This document shows positions 9,074-17,867 of a stretch of DNA of 64,000 nucleotides, piece after piece. The stretch spans positions 2,753,501-2,817,500 of the forward strand of contig NZ_CP041238.1 in NCBI RefSeq assembly GCF_013488225.1, in the 5' to 3' direction. Source of the stretch: Sinorhizobium mexicanum (lineage in GTDB: Bacteria > Pseudomonadota > Alphaproteobacteria > Rhizobiales > Rhizobiaceae). Position 1 is the first letter of the stretch. Every line of letters starts with the position of its first letter. The position numbers and the translations under genes are program-made. Under the pieces are notes generated by a model. The model did no database searches. It was not told the origin of the DNA and was given only the letters and a program-made list of their open reading frames with translations.

Positions 9074-9104
9074 GGTCGGGGTAATGCCCGGCCTTTTTGT
9101 TTTG
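9074..9104 (+). terminator. Rho-independent terminator after cspA
   Basis: Seven-pair stem GGTCGGG/CCCGGCC (one G-U pair) with loop GTAATG, followed by TTTTTGTTTTG. Lies 64 bases after the cspA stop and before the next gene. Confidence 0.8.
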
Positions 9105-9166
9105 CCTCCGGGAGTTCCCCCGCGCCGGAAGTTTTGCGCCGGAAGTTTCGGATAAAGGAGATGGCG

Positions 9167-9454
9167 ATGAGCCGCAGCAGCTACAGTGTTGGCGATACGG
9201 TCGTGCTCAGGGCCGACCTCACCCGGACCGCGAGCGCCGACAGAAAGTGCCGCATCGTCGGGATTCTGCCGGCAGCCGAGTACGGCGAGCCGCAGTATCG
9301 CATTCGCTTCGGCACCGAGAATTTCGACCGGCGCATCTTCGAGGGTGACATCGATGCCTCCGAAACGGCGTTGCCGGTTCGGCAGGGCGACGCGGCAGCG
9401 ATGGTGAGCGGCCGGCCCTGGCTGAAGCCGTTGAACATCAAGACGTCCAGGTGA
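9167..9454 (+). CDS. Small conserved hypothetical protein between cspA and rpsU
   Basis: 95 residues, cytosolic, opening MSRSSYSVGDTVVLRADLTR and containing CRIVGILPAAEYGEPQYRIRF, a small beta-rich SH3-like look; the second half (RIFEGDIDASE) is acidic. I do not recognise a named family. A longer frame runs upstream from 9038, but AAAGGAG at 9154-9160 is six bases before the ATG at 9167 and directly abuts the ATG at 9161, so 9167 is chosen. Position between a cold-shock gene and rpsU suggests a link to translation or stress; that is inference. Confidence 0.7.
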   Translation: MSRSSYSVGDTVVLRADLTRTASADRKCRIVGILPAAEYGEPQYRIRFGTENFDRRIFEGDIDASETALPVRQGDAAAMVSGRPWLKPLNIKTSR

Positions 9455-9550
9455 AGCAAAAGAGGGACATTCCCTCTTCAAATCAAGACGAAAACCACTT
9501 TCGACCAACGCAAAAACACGGCAGATGCCATTGAAAAGGAAGGATAGCCT

Positions 9551-9787
9551 TTGCAAGTACTCGTCCGAGACAACAATATCGAGCAAGCCCTTCGCGTTCT
9601 GAAGAAGAAGATGCAGCGCGAGGGCATTTTCCGCGAAATGAAGGCGCGCAGCGCCTACGAAAAGCCGTCGGAAAAGCGTGCGCGCGAAAAGGCGGAGGCC
9701 GTTCGCCGCACCCGCAAGCTGGCCCGCAAAAAGCTCCAGCGCGAGGGTCTGCTGCCGGGGCCAAAGAAGGTCGCCCGCTCCCGATAA
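9551..9787 (+). CDS. rpsU: 30S ribosomal protein S21
   Basis: 78 residues, highly basic. Opens [20 protein letters not shown] and ends in a long Lys/Arg tail typical of alphaproteobacterial S21. S21 joins the small subunit near the anti-Shine-Dalgarno region and helps initiation. The start is TTG at 9551 with GGAAGG nine bases before it. Rhizobial genomes often carry more than one rpsU, with one beside a cold-shock gene as here; which copy is the main one cannot be seen. Confidence 0.93.
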   Translation: MQVLVRDNNIEQALRVLKKKMQREGIFREMKARSAYEKPSEKRAREKAEAVRRTRKLARKKLQREGLLPGPKKVARSR

Positions 9788-9800
9788 CGGAAGACCGGCG

Positions 9801-9830
9801 CCGGCGAAGGGATCTTGATCCTTGCGCCGG
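9801..9830. terminator. Hairpin after rpsU, no U-run
   Basis: Arms CCGGCGAAGGGATC and GATCCTTGCGCCGG pair almost completely around a two-base centre, 14 bases after the rpsU stop. No T tract follows, so it may protect the mRNA 3' end rather than terminate. Confidence 0.5.
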
Positions 9831-9953
9831 ACATGCCCGAATCGATGCAGTTCACTGCTGCAATGAGCGTGCGCGCCTCACTACACAGTACACGACAGGA
9901 ACTCCGTCTCGCAGAAACGCAAACGCTGACAGAGTCGTGGAGCATAATTCTCC

Positions 9954-10001
9954 CGCGCCCAAGGACTTGGGCGCGCTGGTTTCCTGTGAAAAACACAGGA
10001 A
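9954..10001. other. Two adjacent hairpins in the rpsU-perM intergenic region
   Basis: First stem CGCGCCCAAG/CTTGGGCGCG (9954-9963 and 9966-9975). Second stem TTCCTGTG/CACAGGAA with loop AAAAA (9981-9988 and 9994-10001). Both are perfect and five bases apart, which is unusual for unstructured intergenic DNA. They could be part of a small RNA or leader; no T tract follows and no gene is within 480 bases downstream. Confidence 0.45.
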
Positions 10002-10050
10002 TGAGGAGCGTGTGTGGCCGTATGCCCAACATGCAAGTGGCACTGCGATC

Positions 10051-10132
10051 AGGCGCGCGAAAGGCGCTGTAGCACTCTGAATTTCTGCACGTTTTTTTCC
10101 TTAAATCAGTGACGATTTAAGGGAATATGCAG
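10051..10132. repeat. Rhizobial composite palindromic repeat, copy 2
   Basis: Carries GGCGCGCGAAAGGCGCTGTAGCAC, shortened relative to copy 1, then TTCTGCACG...CCTTAAAT and GATTTAAGG...ATGCAG. Confidence 0.7.
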
Positions 10133-10245
10133 GCGCGTCGCAGTTCCCCGACCCTTCCGGACGCCGCGCGTCTGGCGGCATCTTCCCGCCGCCTCACCCC
10201 CGCTGTACACTCCGCTTCCGCCTGATCCCGTCCTCACCCGGACGC

Positions 10246-10315
10246 AGAGCAATTCCAGGAAAAGTGTCTAACGGTTTTTCCGTCCAGAATTGCGTAGCTT
10301 CAAAGAATTGGATCA
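10246..10315. repeat. RIME1-like repeat, partial copy
   Basis: AGAGCAATTCCAGGAAAAGTG, then ACGGTTTTTCCGTCCAGAATTGCG and CAAAGAATTGGATCA. Matches the copies at 22820-22918 and 54506-54609 but lacks their final hairpin half. Rhizobium-specific intergenic mosaic elements of this type are established knowledge. Confidence 0.7.
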
Positions 10316-10369
10316 CGCGGGCCAGCCAGCCGCTGCCGGGGCAAGCAGCGGCGGGCGTTGTGCGCGCCC

Positions 10370-10475
10370 CTACAGCGCCGCCGTGTCTTATCAGATGCGC
10401 AAAGGACGCTGTGGCACGTTGAATTGCTGCAATGCTTTTATCCTTAAATCGGTTAGGATCTAAGGATACATGCAG
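10370..10475. repeat. Rhizobial composite palindromic repeat, copy 3
   Basis: CTACAGCGCCGCCGTGTCTT through ATGCAG, same order of parts as copy 1. Its right end contains the ATG at 10470 that would otherwise be read as the start of the next gene. Confidence 0.75.
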
Positions 10476-10490
10476 TCGGGGGGAGCTACC

Positions 10491-11612
10491 GTGGACGATG
10501 TTCAAACGCCGCTGAAAACGGACACCGGCGCAAGCGGTCCGGCCAGCCCGCCTTCGATCGAGCCGCGGGTGACCGAGTTTTTGCGGCTCGGCGTGCTGGC
10601 GCTCTTCGCCTACTGGTCGCTGACCCTTGTCGCCCCCTTCGCGATCATCGCGATCTGGGCCGGAATCCTCACCGTCGCGCTCTACCCGGCGTTCAAGGCG
10701 CTCGCGGCCCTCCTCGGCGGCCGGCCTCGGCTTGCCGCCGCGACGATCACGCTGCTTGCGCTCGCGGTGATCGCCGGCCCGCTGGCGGCGATCGCGCTGA
10801 GCTTCGCCGAAACGGTGCAGGCGCTGCTCGGGAAACTGGCGGCCGGCACCTTCGCCGTGCCGGCGCCGCCGGATGCCGTGCGCGACTGGCCGCTGATCGG
10901 CGACTGGCTCCACACCGCCTGGACCCAGGCCTCCGGCAATCTCGAAGCGACGCTGCAGCGCCTCGCGCCGTCGCTGCTGCAGGCGGGCGGCACGGTGCTT
11001 AGCAAGATCGCCGGCATCGGCCTCGATCTCATCGGATTCATCGTTTCGGTCATCATCGCCGGCTTTCTCTTCCGCCCCGGTCCGCGGCTCGGCGAAGGCC
11101 TGAAGCTTTTCGCCCGCCGGGTCGCCGGCGAGCGCGGAGCCGGCTTCGTCGATCTCGCCGCCGCAACGATCCGCAATGTCGCCCGCGGCGTAATCGGCGT
11201 GGCGCTCTTGCAGGCGCTGCTTGCCGGGCTTGCCTTCTCGCTCTTCGCCATTCCCGCGGCCAGCGTGCTCGCCTTCGCCGTGCTCATCTTCTGCATCGTC
11301 CAGATCGGCCCGGCCCCGGTGCTGCTGCCGGTCGTCATCTGGGCGTGGATGTCGATGGAAACCCGCGCCGCCCTCGGCCTGACGCTGATCCTCCTTTTCA
11401 TCGGGCTGATCGACAACGTCTTGAAGCCGATGCTGGTCGCCCGCGGGCTGAAGACGCCGATGCTCGTCATCCTCGCCGGTGTGATCGGTGGCACGCTCTC
11501 CTACGGTCTGATTGGCCTCTTCCTCGGCCCGATCGTGCTCGGTGTCTTCTACGATCTCGTCGTCGCCTGGATGGGCTCGACCCGGCGGGAGGACGAGGCG
11601 AAGCCGGTTTGA
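10491..11612 (+). CDS. AI-2E family (PerM/UPF0118) membrane protein
   Basis: 373 residues, inner membrane, about eight helices arranged as in PerM: two near residues 40-80, one after a hydrophilic middle section (about residues 185-205), the rest in the C-terminal half (GVIGVALLQALLAGLAFSLF, then several). It ends with the conserved region IDNVLKPMLVARGLKTPML. The family includes the E. coli TqsA exporter and Na/H antiporters, so transport is likely but the cargo is unknown. GTG at 10491 is chosen: GGGGGGAG lies six bases upstream, while the earlier in-frame ATG at 10470 is inside a dispersed repeat. Confidence 0.85.
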   Translation: MDDVQTPLKTDTGASGPASPPSIEPRVTEFLRLGVLALFAYWSLTLVAPFAIIAIWAGILTVALYPAFKALAALLGGRPRLAAATITLLALAVIAGPLAAIALSFAETVQALLGKLAAGTFAVPAPPDAVRDWPLIGDWLHTAWTQASGNLEATLQRLAPSLLQAGGTVLSKIAGIGLDLIGFIVSVIIAGFLFRPGPRLGEGLKLFARRVAGERGAGFVDLAAATIRNVARGVIGVALLQALLAGLAFSLFAIPAASVLAFAVLIFCIVQIGPAPVLLPVVIWAWMSMETRAALGLTLILLFIGLIDNVLKPMLVARGLKTPMLVILAGVIGGTLSYGLIGLFLGPIVLGVFYDLVVAWMGSTRREDEAKPV

Positions 11613-11753
11613 GGCACTCCCTACAACTAAGCTGTCGATAACCGATCAATCTGAAGTTGCGTGACTTGCCAGGGCGGAAGTGCTCTGATTTCAAATACTC
11701 CAGCGGAGAATAAGGGCCGCCTCAAGCTGTTTCGTTCATAGGGAGGACGTTGC

Positions 11754-12878
11754 ATGCGTGGTTCGAGGATCCTGGCTGCCGCCCTTTCATCGGGCTTGCT
11801 TGTCGCAATCAACATCTCATCGCAAACGGCCCTCGCCCAGCAGGCGCAGGCACCGGCGCCTGCCGTGGTCGTGGCGCCGGCCGCGATCATGGATCTGCGC
11901 GAAAGCGCGGATTTCACCGGCAAGGTCGTGGCGATCCAGAGGGTCGATATTCGCGCGCGCGTTTCCGGCTTCCTGGAGAAGGTCAACTTCACGGAAGGCG
12001 ATAAGGTCACCGCCGGCACCTTGCTCTATGAGGTCGAGGACGGCACCTATCGGGCTGCCGTCCAGGAGATCCAGGGCTCGATCGAGGCCGCCGAGGCAGC
12101 CCGCGACCTTGCCGTGCTCGAGCGCGACCGCGCGCAGCGGCTGATCTCCAGCAACACGGTCGCACAGGCAACGGTCGACACCGCCAATGCGCAGGTTAAA
12201 AAGGCCGAGGCCGATATCGTCCGCCTCACCGGCAGCAAGCAGGCGGCCGAACTCAATCTCTCCTATACCCGGATCGTCGCGCCATTCGAGGGTGTCCTCG
12301 GCCTTACCACCGTCGACGTCGGAGCGCTGGTTGGGCCGGACTCCGGCGCACTCGTGACGCTGACGCGGCTCGACCCGATCAATGTCGAGTTCCCCGTCGC
12401 CACCGCGCTATTCCTCGAATACCGCCAGCGGGCGCTTCGAGGAGAAGTTGGTCGCGATGCCAATGTCGAGCTTCTTCTGCCGGACGGCACGACTTATCCA
12501 AAGAAGGGCACGATCAACTTCGTCTCCAGCAACGTCGCGGCGGGCACCGACACGATCACGGTCAGGGCCGAGTTTCCGAACCCCGATGCCCTCCTGCTCG
12601 ATGGCACGCTGGTAAGGGTCACGCTCGAGGCAACCGACAAGCAGGAGGTGCTGGCGGTTCCCCAGCAGGCGATCCAGCGCGACCAGCAGGGCGCCTTCGT
12701 CATGGTGGTCGGGGCGGACTCGAAGGTCGAGCTTCGCCGTGTCGACGTCCAGCGCACAGCCCGCGGCCAGGCGGTCATCGCCAAGGGCCTCAAGGAGGGC
12801 GAGCGGGTGATCACCGACGGTGTCGGCAAGGTCAGGCCGGGCATCGTCGTCGATGCGGCACTGGCAACGGGCGGCTGA
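11754..12878 (+). CDS. RND efflux periplasmic adaptor (membrane fusion protein)
   Basis: 374 residues. Signal peptide to about residue 28 (TALAQQAQAP), then the split lipoyl domain (IQRVDIRARVSGFLEKVNF and TRIVAPFEGVLGLTTV) around a short alpha-helical hairpin (IEAAEAARDLAVLERDRAQR), followed by beta-barrel and membrane-proximal domains. It bridges the inner-membrane pump and an outer-membrane channel. ATG at 11754 behind AGGGAGGACGTTGC. The pump gene starts three bases after this stop. No outer-membrane channel gene follows, so a TolC-type partner must be elsewhere; no local regulator is seen. Confidence 0.93.
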   Translation: MRGSRILAAALSSGLLVAINISSQTALAQQAQAPAPAVVVAPAAIMDLRESADFTGKVVAIQRVDIRARVSGFLEKVNFTEGDKVTAGTLLYEVEDGTYRAAVQEIQGSIEAAEAARDLAVLERDRAQRLISSNTVAQATVDTANAQVKKAEADIVRLTGSKQAAELNLSYTRIVAPFEGVLGLTTVDVGALVGPDSGALVTLTRLDPINVEFPVATALFLEYRQRALRGEVGRDANVELLLPDGTTYPKKGTINFVSSNVAAGTDTITVRAEFPNPDALLLDGTLVRVTLEATDKQEVLAVPQQAIQRDQQGAFVMVVGADSKVELRRVDVQRTARGQAVIAKGLKEGERVITDGVGKVRPGIVVDAALATGG

Positions 12879-12881
12879 GCC

Positions 12882-15800
12882 ATGATCTCCGAAATCTTCA
12901 TCGATCGTCCCCGCTTCGCCGCGGTCATCTCCATCGTCCTGACGCTCGCGGGGCTGATTGCGCTCACCGCGCTGCCGGTCGCGCAGTTTCCCGATATCGT
13001 GCCGCCGCAGGTGAGCGTGACGGCCAGCTATCCGGGCGCCGGCGCCGAGGTGGTCGAGTCGACCGTCGGCCAGCCGATCGAAAGCCAGATCGTCGGCGTC
13101 GACGACATGCTCTACATGAAGTCGACGAGCGGCGCCGACGGCTCCTACACGCTGACGGTGACCTTCGCCGTCGGCACCGATCCGGATATCGCCACCGTCA
13201 ACGTGCAGAACCGCGTCTCGCTCGCCGAGGCGAGGCTCCCCTCCGAAGTCAAGCAGACCGGCGTCAGCGTGCGCAAGAAATCCTCCGCACTGATGCAAGT
13301 GATCGCCATCTATGGCGAGGGCGAGAACAACAGCTTCGACAACCTGTTCCTGTCGAACTACGCCACCATCAACGTGATGGACACGATCAAGCGCGTGCCG
13401 GGCGTCGGCGACGCCTCGCTCTTCGGCGCGCAGGATTATTCGATGCGGGTCGTGCTCGACATCGACCGGCTGACGAGCCTCGGCATGACGCCGACGGACG
13501 TGATCAATGCGCTGAAAGCGCAGAACATCCAGGCGGCGATCGGCCGCATTGGCGCCCAGCCGATGACCAACGATCCGCTCTTCCAGCTGAACCTCCAGAC
13601 CCAGGGCCGGCTCACCGATCCGTCGCAGTTCGAAAACGTCGTGCTGCGCGCCGAGGACAATGGCTCCTTCGTGCGCATCCGCGATGTCGCCAAGGTGGAG
13701 CTCGGCGCGGCGAGCTCGGATTCGAGCGCCCGCTTCAACGGCAAGCCGGTGGCGATGATCGGCACCTATCTGGCGCCGGGCGCAAACGCGCTTGAAGCCG
13801 CCGAGGGCGTCCGGGCCGCGCTCGATCGCCTGTCGCAAGCCTTCCCGGAAGGCCTCACCTACAAGATTTCCTATGACACCTCCGAATTCGTCGAGGCGAG
13901 CGTCGAAAATGTGGTGCAGACGCTGATCGAGGCCTTCGTCCTGGTGATCATCGTCGTCTTCCTCTTCCTCGGCAACTGGCGCGCGACGCTGGTTCCGCTC
14001 GTCGCCGTGCCGGTCGCCCTCGTCGGCACCTTCGCGGTGATCCTCGCCATGGGCTTCTCGCTCAACACCGTGTCGCTGCTGGCGCTGGTGCTCGCAATCG
14101 GCATCGTCGTCGACGACGCGATCGTCGTCGTCGAAAACATCGAGCGGGTGATGGAGGAAAACCCCGGCATGCAGGCACCGGAGGCCGCGCGGCTTGCCAT
14201 GGGCGAAATCACCGGCGCGATCGTCGCCATCACGCTCGTTCTCTTGTCGGTGTTCGTCCCGGTCGCCTTCATACCGGGCCTGAGCGGCCAGCTCTTCCAG
14301 CAGTTCGCGGTCGCCGTCTCGGTATCGATGGTGATCTCCGCCATCAACGCGCTGACCTTGAGCCCTGCGCTCTGCTCGATCCTCTTGAAGCCGCATCACG
14401 GCGAGAAGCGCGGCATTCTCGGCTGGCTCTCGCGCCGCATCGACAACGGCCGCGACGGCTATGTCTATGTCGCCGAAAAGATCGCCCGGCGCGCCATCAT
14501 CGGCCTCCTCCTGATCGCGGTCGCGATCGGCGCCACGGGCTGGCTGTTCCGTATCGTGCCGACCGGCTTCCTGCCGAGCGAAGACCAGGGCATGTTCTTC
14601 ACCGAAGTGCGCCTCCCCGAAGGCGCCTCCTACAACCGCACCAATGTCGCGCTGCGCCAGGTCGAAGCCTTCCTCAGCGGCATCGAAGGCGTGCAGGACG
14701 TGACCAGCGTCGCCGGCTACAGCTTCCTCGACGGTATTTCGAAGTCGAACAGCGCGTTTGCGGTCGTCACCATGAAACCCTTCGCCGAGCGCGAGGCGGC
14801 GTCGGCTTCGGTCACCAGCGCGGTCGCCACAGCCATGGCCAAGGGCGTGACGATCCGCGAGGCGCAGGTCTTCGCCTTCAACCTGCCGCCGATCCTCGGG
14901 CTCGGCACCGGCTCCGGCTTCGAATTTCAGTTGCTCGACCTGCAGGGGCGCTCGGCGGCCGACCTTTCCGCCACTGCCGGCGGGCTGATCATCGCCGCCA
15001 ACCAGAACCCGAAGCTCGGGCCGACCTACACCACCTATTCGGCAAGCTCGCCGCAGCTCTATCTCGATATCGACCGCGACCGCGTGCAGGCGCTCGGCGT
15101 CTCGATCAGCGATCTTTTCGCGACGCTCCAAGGCACACTCGGCTCCTACTACGTCAACGACTTCAACCTTTTCGGCCGAAGCTGGAAGGTGAACCTCCAG
15201 GCGTCCGAGGCCGACCGCGATTCCGTCAACGATATCCAGCGCCTGCATGTGCGCAACGCTTCTGGCGGCATGGTCCCCGTCGCCTCGGTCGCGCGTGTCG
15301 ACTATATCGTCGGCCCGCAGACGATGGTGCGCTACAACAACAACCGCTCGATCACGCTCAACGGCCAGCCCGCCCCCGGCGTCTCCTCGGGCGAGGCGTT
15401 GCAGGCGATGGCCGCGCTTTCCGCCACCACGCTGCCGCCCGGCTACAGCTACGCGTGGACCGGCACGGCATTGCAGGAGCTCGAGGCTGCCGGCCAGACC
15501 ACGGTGATCCTCGCGCTCGCGGTGCTCTTCGCCTATCTCTTCCTGGTCGCGCTCTATGAGAGCTGGACGATCCCGATTCCGGTGCTCTTGTCGGTGACCG
15601 TCGGCGTCGCGGGCGCCCTGGTCGCGGTGCTGATCGCCGGCCTCTCCTTTGACATCTACGCCCAGATCGGCCTCGTCGTCTTGATTGCGCTCGCCTCGAA
15701 GAACGCGATCCTGATCGTTGAATTCGCCAAGTTCCAGCGGGAAAAGGGCGCGGGCATCGTCGAGGCGGCCGTCCAGGGGGCGCGCACCCGCTTCCGCGCG

Positions 15801-16118
15801 GTGATGATGACGAGCTTCGCCTTCATCGTCGGGTTGATCCCGCTGGTGACGGCTGAAGGCGCCGGCATGCTCAGCCGCCGCGCCGTCGGCACCGGTGTCG
15901 CCGGTGGCATGCTCGCCGCCTCCCTCCTCGGCATCTTCGTCATCCCCGCCCTCTACGTCGCCTTCCAGTGGCTGCGCGAACGCGGCCACAAGCTCGCCGG
16001 ACTGGGAGAGCACAGGACAGGCGTACCTCCAGCGGCAAGCGAGGCGGCCGAGACCCGGAAAGAGCACGGGGAGACTGGCGAGACAGAGCGGGCCCCGGCG
16101 CCGGTCGGGCAGGACTGA
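12882..16118 (+). CDS. RND multidrug efflux pump, HAE1 (AcrB/MexB-like) family
   Basis: 1078 residues, full length for the family, with twelve predicted helices and two large periplasmic loops. Opens [20 protein letters not shown]. The proton-relay Asp pair in helix 4 is present ([14 protein letters not shown]411 and D412), and a Lys in helix 10 is in [16 protein letters not shown]. The pump captures drugs or other amphiphiles from the periplasm and membrane and passes them to the channel using the proton gradient. The C-terminal tail after the last helix (about 50 residues, Glu/Thr/Ala-rich) is hydrophilic and longer than usual. A 1280-codon open frame on the opposite strand is an artefact of GC-rich coding DNA. 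Confidence 0.95.
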   Translation: MISEIFIDRPRFAAVISIVLTLAGLIALTALPVAQFPDIVPPQVSVTASYPGAGAEVVESTVGQPIESQIVGVDDMLYMKSTSGADGSYTLTVTFAVGTDPDIATVNVQNRVSLAEARLPSEVKQTGVSVRKKSSALMQVIAIYGEGENNSFDNLFLSNYATINVMDTIKRVPGVGDASLFGAQDYSMRVVLDIDRLTSLGMTPTDVINALKAQNIQAAIGRIGAQPMTNDPLFQLNLQTQGRLTDPSQFENVVLRAEDNGSFVRIRDVAKVELGAASSDSSARFNGKPVAMIGTYLAPGANALEAAEGVRAALDRLSQAFPEGLTYKISYDTSEFVEASVENVVQTLIEAFVLVIIVVFLFLGNWRATLVPLVAVPVALVGTFAVILAMGFSLNTVSLLALVLAIGIVVDDAIVVVENIERVMEENPGMQAPEAARLAMGEITGAIVAITLVLLSVFVPVAFIPGLSGQLFQQFAVAVSVSMVISAINALTLSPALCSILLKPHHGEKRGILGWLSRRIDNGRDGYVYVAEKIARRAIIGLLLIAVAIGATGWLFRIVPTGFLPSEDQGMFFTEVRLPEGASYNRTNVALRQVEAFLSGIEGVQDVTSVAGYSFLDGISKSNSAFAVVTMKPFAEREAASASVTSAVATAMAKGVTIREAQVFAFNLPPILGLGTGSGFEFQLLDLQGRSAADLSATAGGLIIAANQNPKLGPTYTTYSASSPQLYLDIDRDRVQALGVSISDLFATLQGTLGSYYVNDFNLFGRSWKVNLQASEADRDSVNDIQRLHVRNASGGMVPVASVARVDYIVGPQTMVRYNNNRSITLNGQPAPGVSSGEALQAMAALSATTLPPGYSYAWTGTALQELEAAGQTTVILALAVLFAYLFLVALYESWTIPIPVLLSVTVGVAGALVAVLIAGLSFDIYAQIGLVVLIALASKNAILIVEFAKFQREKGAGIVEAAVQGARTRFRAVMMTSFAFIVGLIPLVTAEGAGMLSRRAVGTGVAGGMLAASLLGIFVIPALYVAFQWLRERGHKLAGLGEHRTGVPPAASEAAETRKEHGETGETERAPAPVGQD

Positions 16119-16425
16119 GGCGACGAACACGCGCTCAGCGCTCATGTCATCAATCAGTTGCCCGATCGACGACCTCGTCAACTTGGTTCGCCCGGCGCAC
16201 TCACCCGCCTCAAATCCCCTGACCCCAAACATTCTCCCTATTCCCTTCACCCGCCCTTAACGTGCGCCCGTCTATTTTCGGCCGTTCGATCGGATGCATC
16301 AGGCATCGTTCCGTCCGCATCATGCGGGGTCGAAGAAAATCCTTGCCGTTTTCCGATCCGAGGCTTCCGCTTCATGCGTTCCCTCCCCGTCCCGCATCAA
16401 CGCTTTTCCTGAAAGGTGCCGCACC
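16119..16425. other. Intergenic region ahead of the first degenerate-GGDEF gene
   Basis: 307 bases without a convincing gene. About 16258-16290 reads CTTAACGTGCGCCC, then GTCTATTTTCGGCCGTTCGA; this aligns with ATTAATGAACGCGC, then GCTTACTCTAGGTTGTTCGA before the second paralogue, so the promoter region seems to have been duplicated with the gene. Confidence 0.4.
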
Positions 16426-17502
16426 ATGGCTGTCGTGAGCCCTTCCCCGAAACACATTGCGCAGCAGATCCGCCGGGACGTCTATTACAATGCCTTCGCC
16501 ACGCTGGAGCGACTGCAGATCGATGCCTCGCCGGTCAATTACGAGCTGATGTGCGAAATCATCAGCGGCAACAATCCGGAACTGCGCGAGAAATTCGCCC
16601 GGCTCGGCCGCGACGTGACCGAGGAGGATCTGGACATTCTGGCGCGCATGTACCTGCCGCACCATTTCGGACAGTCGAAGATAGAGGAGTCTGCCACCCG
16701 CATCCAGAGCGAACTCTCGACCTTGAAGGAGTCGCTGCAATCGGGCCAGCATTCGCTTTCGAGCTATTCGACCATGCTCGGCCAGGCGAGCGGCAATTTC
16801 TCCTCGATCGATCCGGGTGATACCCAGAGGATCCAGTCCGAACTGCAGGCGATCCGGGCGGCGACCGACGTCCAGCGCTCGAAGAGCGACGAGATGCTGG
16901 AAAGCGTTTCGACCCATGTCTCGGCGGTGACCGCGATTTCCGGCGATCTCGACGAGTTCGAGCGGGCGAAATTCACCCACGCTGCCACCAATCTCGCCAA
17001 CCGGCGCGGCTTCAACCGCAAGCTCGCCGAGCTTTACGGTGGCGAGCGCTATCCGGACGGCGCGGCGCTCATCCTCTGCAATCTGCTGGCGCTCGAACCT
17101 TTCGAGAAGAAGGAGATGATCAAGCTCAAGGAAGCGATCCTGCAGCGGCTCGGCTCGGTTGTGTCACAGGTCGTTCACGCCACCGATTTTGCCGCCTGGC
17201 TCGACCGGCCGCAGATCGGCATCCTCGTCGCAACCACCAGCGAAGCGGAAATCCAGCGGGTCGCCGAGCATATCCGCGTGAGCTGCCTGCGCGCCTTCAG
17301 CGGCCAGCGGCCGGGCATGCCCGCCGTCACGGCGCATTTCGGATGCAGCACGACCTATGACGCCGATACAGCGGCGAGCCTTTTCCTCCATGCCGAAACG
17401 GCGCTCGAAACCGCCACCGAACAGGCCGACGAAGCCGTAGCCTTCTTCTTGGACAGCAAGGCCGGCGGCCAGCGCAAAGACTGGTCGCTCTACAAGCGCT
17501 GA
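16426..17502 (+). CDS. Degenerate GGDEF-domain protein, tandem paralogue A
   Basis: 358 residues, soluble. Residues ~15-60 (SPVNYELMCEIISGNNPELR) match the N-terminal module common in alphaproteobacterial diguanylate cyclases. A Ser/Gln-rich probable coiled coil follows (about 85-165), then a GGDEF fold beginning THAATNLANRRGFNRKLAEL. The catalytic features are gone: the metal-binding Asp segment reads LILCNLLALEP and the GG(D/E)EF loop is replaced by AWLDRPQIGIL. Cyclic di-GMP synthesis is therefore unlikely; a scaffold or sensor role is inference. ATG at 16426 with GAAAGG nine bases before; a longer frame from 16294 lacks such a site. Same length as the next gene. Confidence 0.82.
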   Translation: MAVVSPSPKHIAQQIRRDVYYNAFATLERLQIDASPVNYELMCEIISGNNPELREKFARLGRDVTEEDLDILARMYLPHHFGQSKIEESATRIQSELSTLKESLQSGQHSLSSYSTMLGQASGNFSSIDPGDTQRIQSELQAIRAATDVQRSKSDEMLESVSTHVSAVTAISGDLDEFERAKFTHAATNLANRRGFNRKLAELYGGERYPDGAALILCNLLALEPFEKKEMIKLKEAILQRLGSVVSQVVHATDFAAWLDRPQIGILVATTSEAEIQRVAEHIRVSCLRAFSGQRPGMPAVTAHFGCSTTYDADTAASLFLHAETALETATEQADEAVAFFLDSKAGGQRKDWSLYKR

Positions 17503-17867
17503 CCTTTTCCAGCCGGGACGTTCGCCGCTCTCGCGCTACTCCCCTAGTTCCAGGCTGCATTCCCCAACCGGATCGGTTGAGGGAGCGTGCAGCCATTCCT
17601 GTTTCACGGCCGCGTCCCCTCTCTCCGCACCGCCTCGTCATTTCCGATCGACCGCAGTTTCTAATTTACCAGCCATTAATGAACGCGCGCTTACTCTAGG
17701 TTGTTCGACGAGACGCAGTCGCGTCAATCAAACCGCATGAATGGCGGAGCCGAACGCGATACTCTCGCTGCTGCATATCGATACGAGGCTCCGGCCTCAC
17801 GCGTACCTGTCCGACCGTCGTCCCAGGTGCATTTGCCTGAGACGCTTCATGCGAAAGGCGCTGCATT
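17503..17867. other. Intergenic region between the two degenerate-GGDEF paralogues
   Basis: 365 bases, no gene seen. Holds the promoter-like block around 17675-17710 that resembles the block before paralogue A. Confidence 0.4.

Noticed and set aside
10470..10490. ATG at 10470 as start of the PerM-like gene
   Set aside because: It lies inside a dispersed repeat; GTG at 10491 has GGGGGGAG six bases before it.
12408..16250. 1280-codon open frame on the minus strand
   Set aside because: It is fully antisense to the RND adaptor and pump, and its product is His/Arg/Asp-rich without a fold; GC-rich codon use keeps the opposite strand open.
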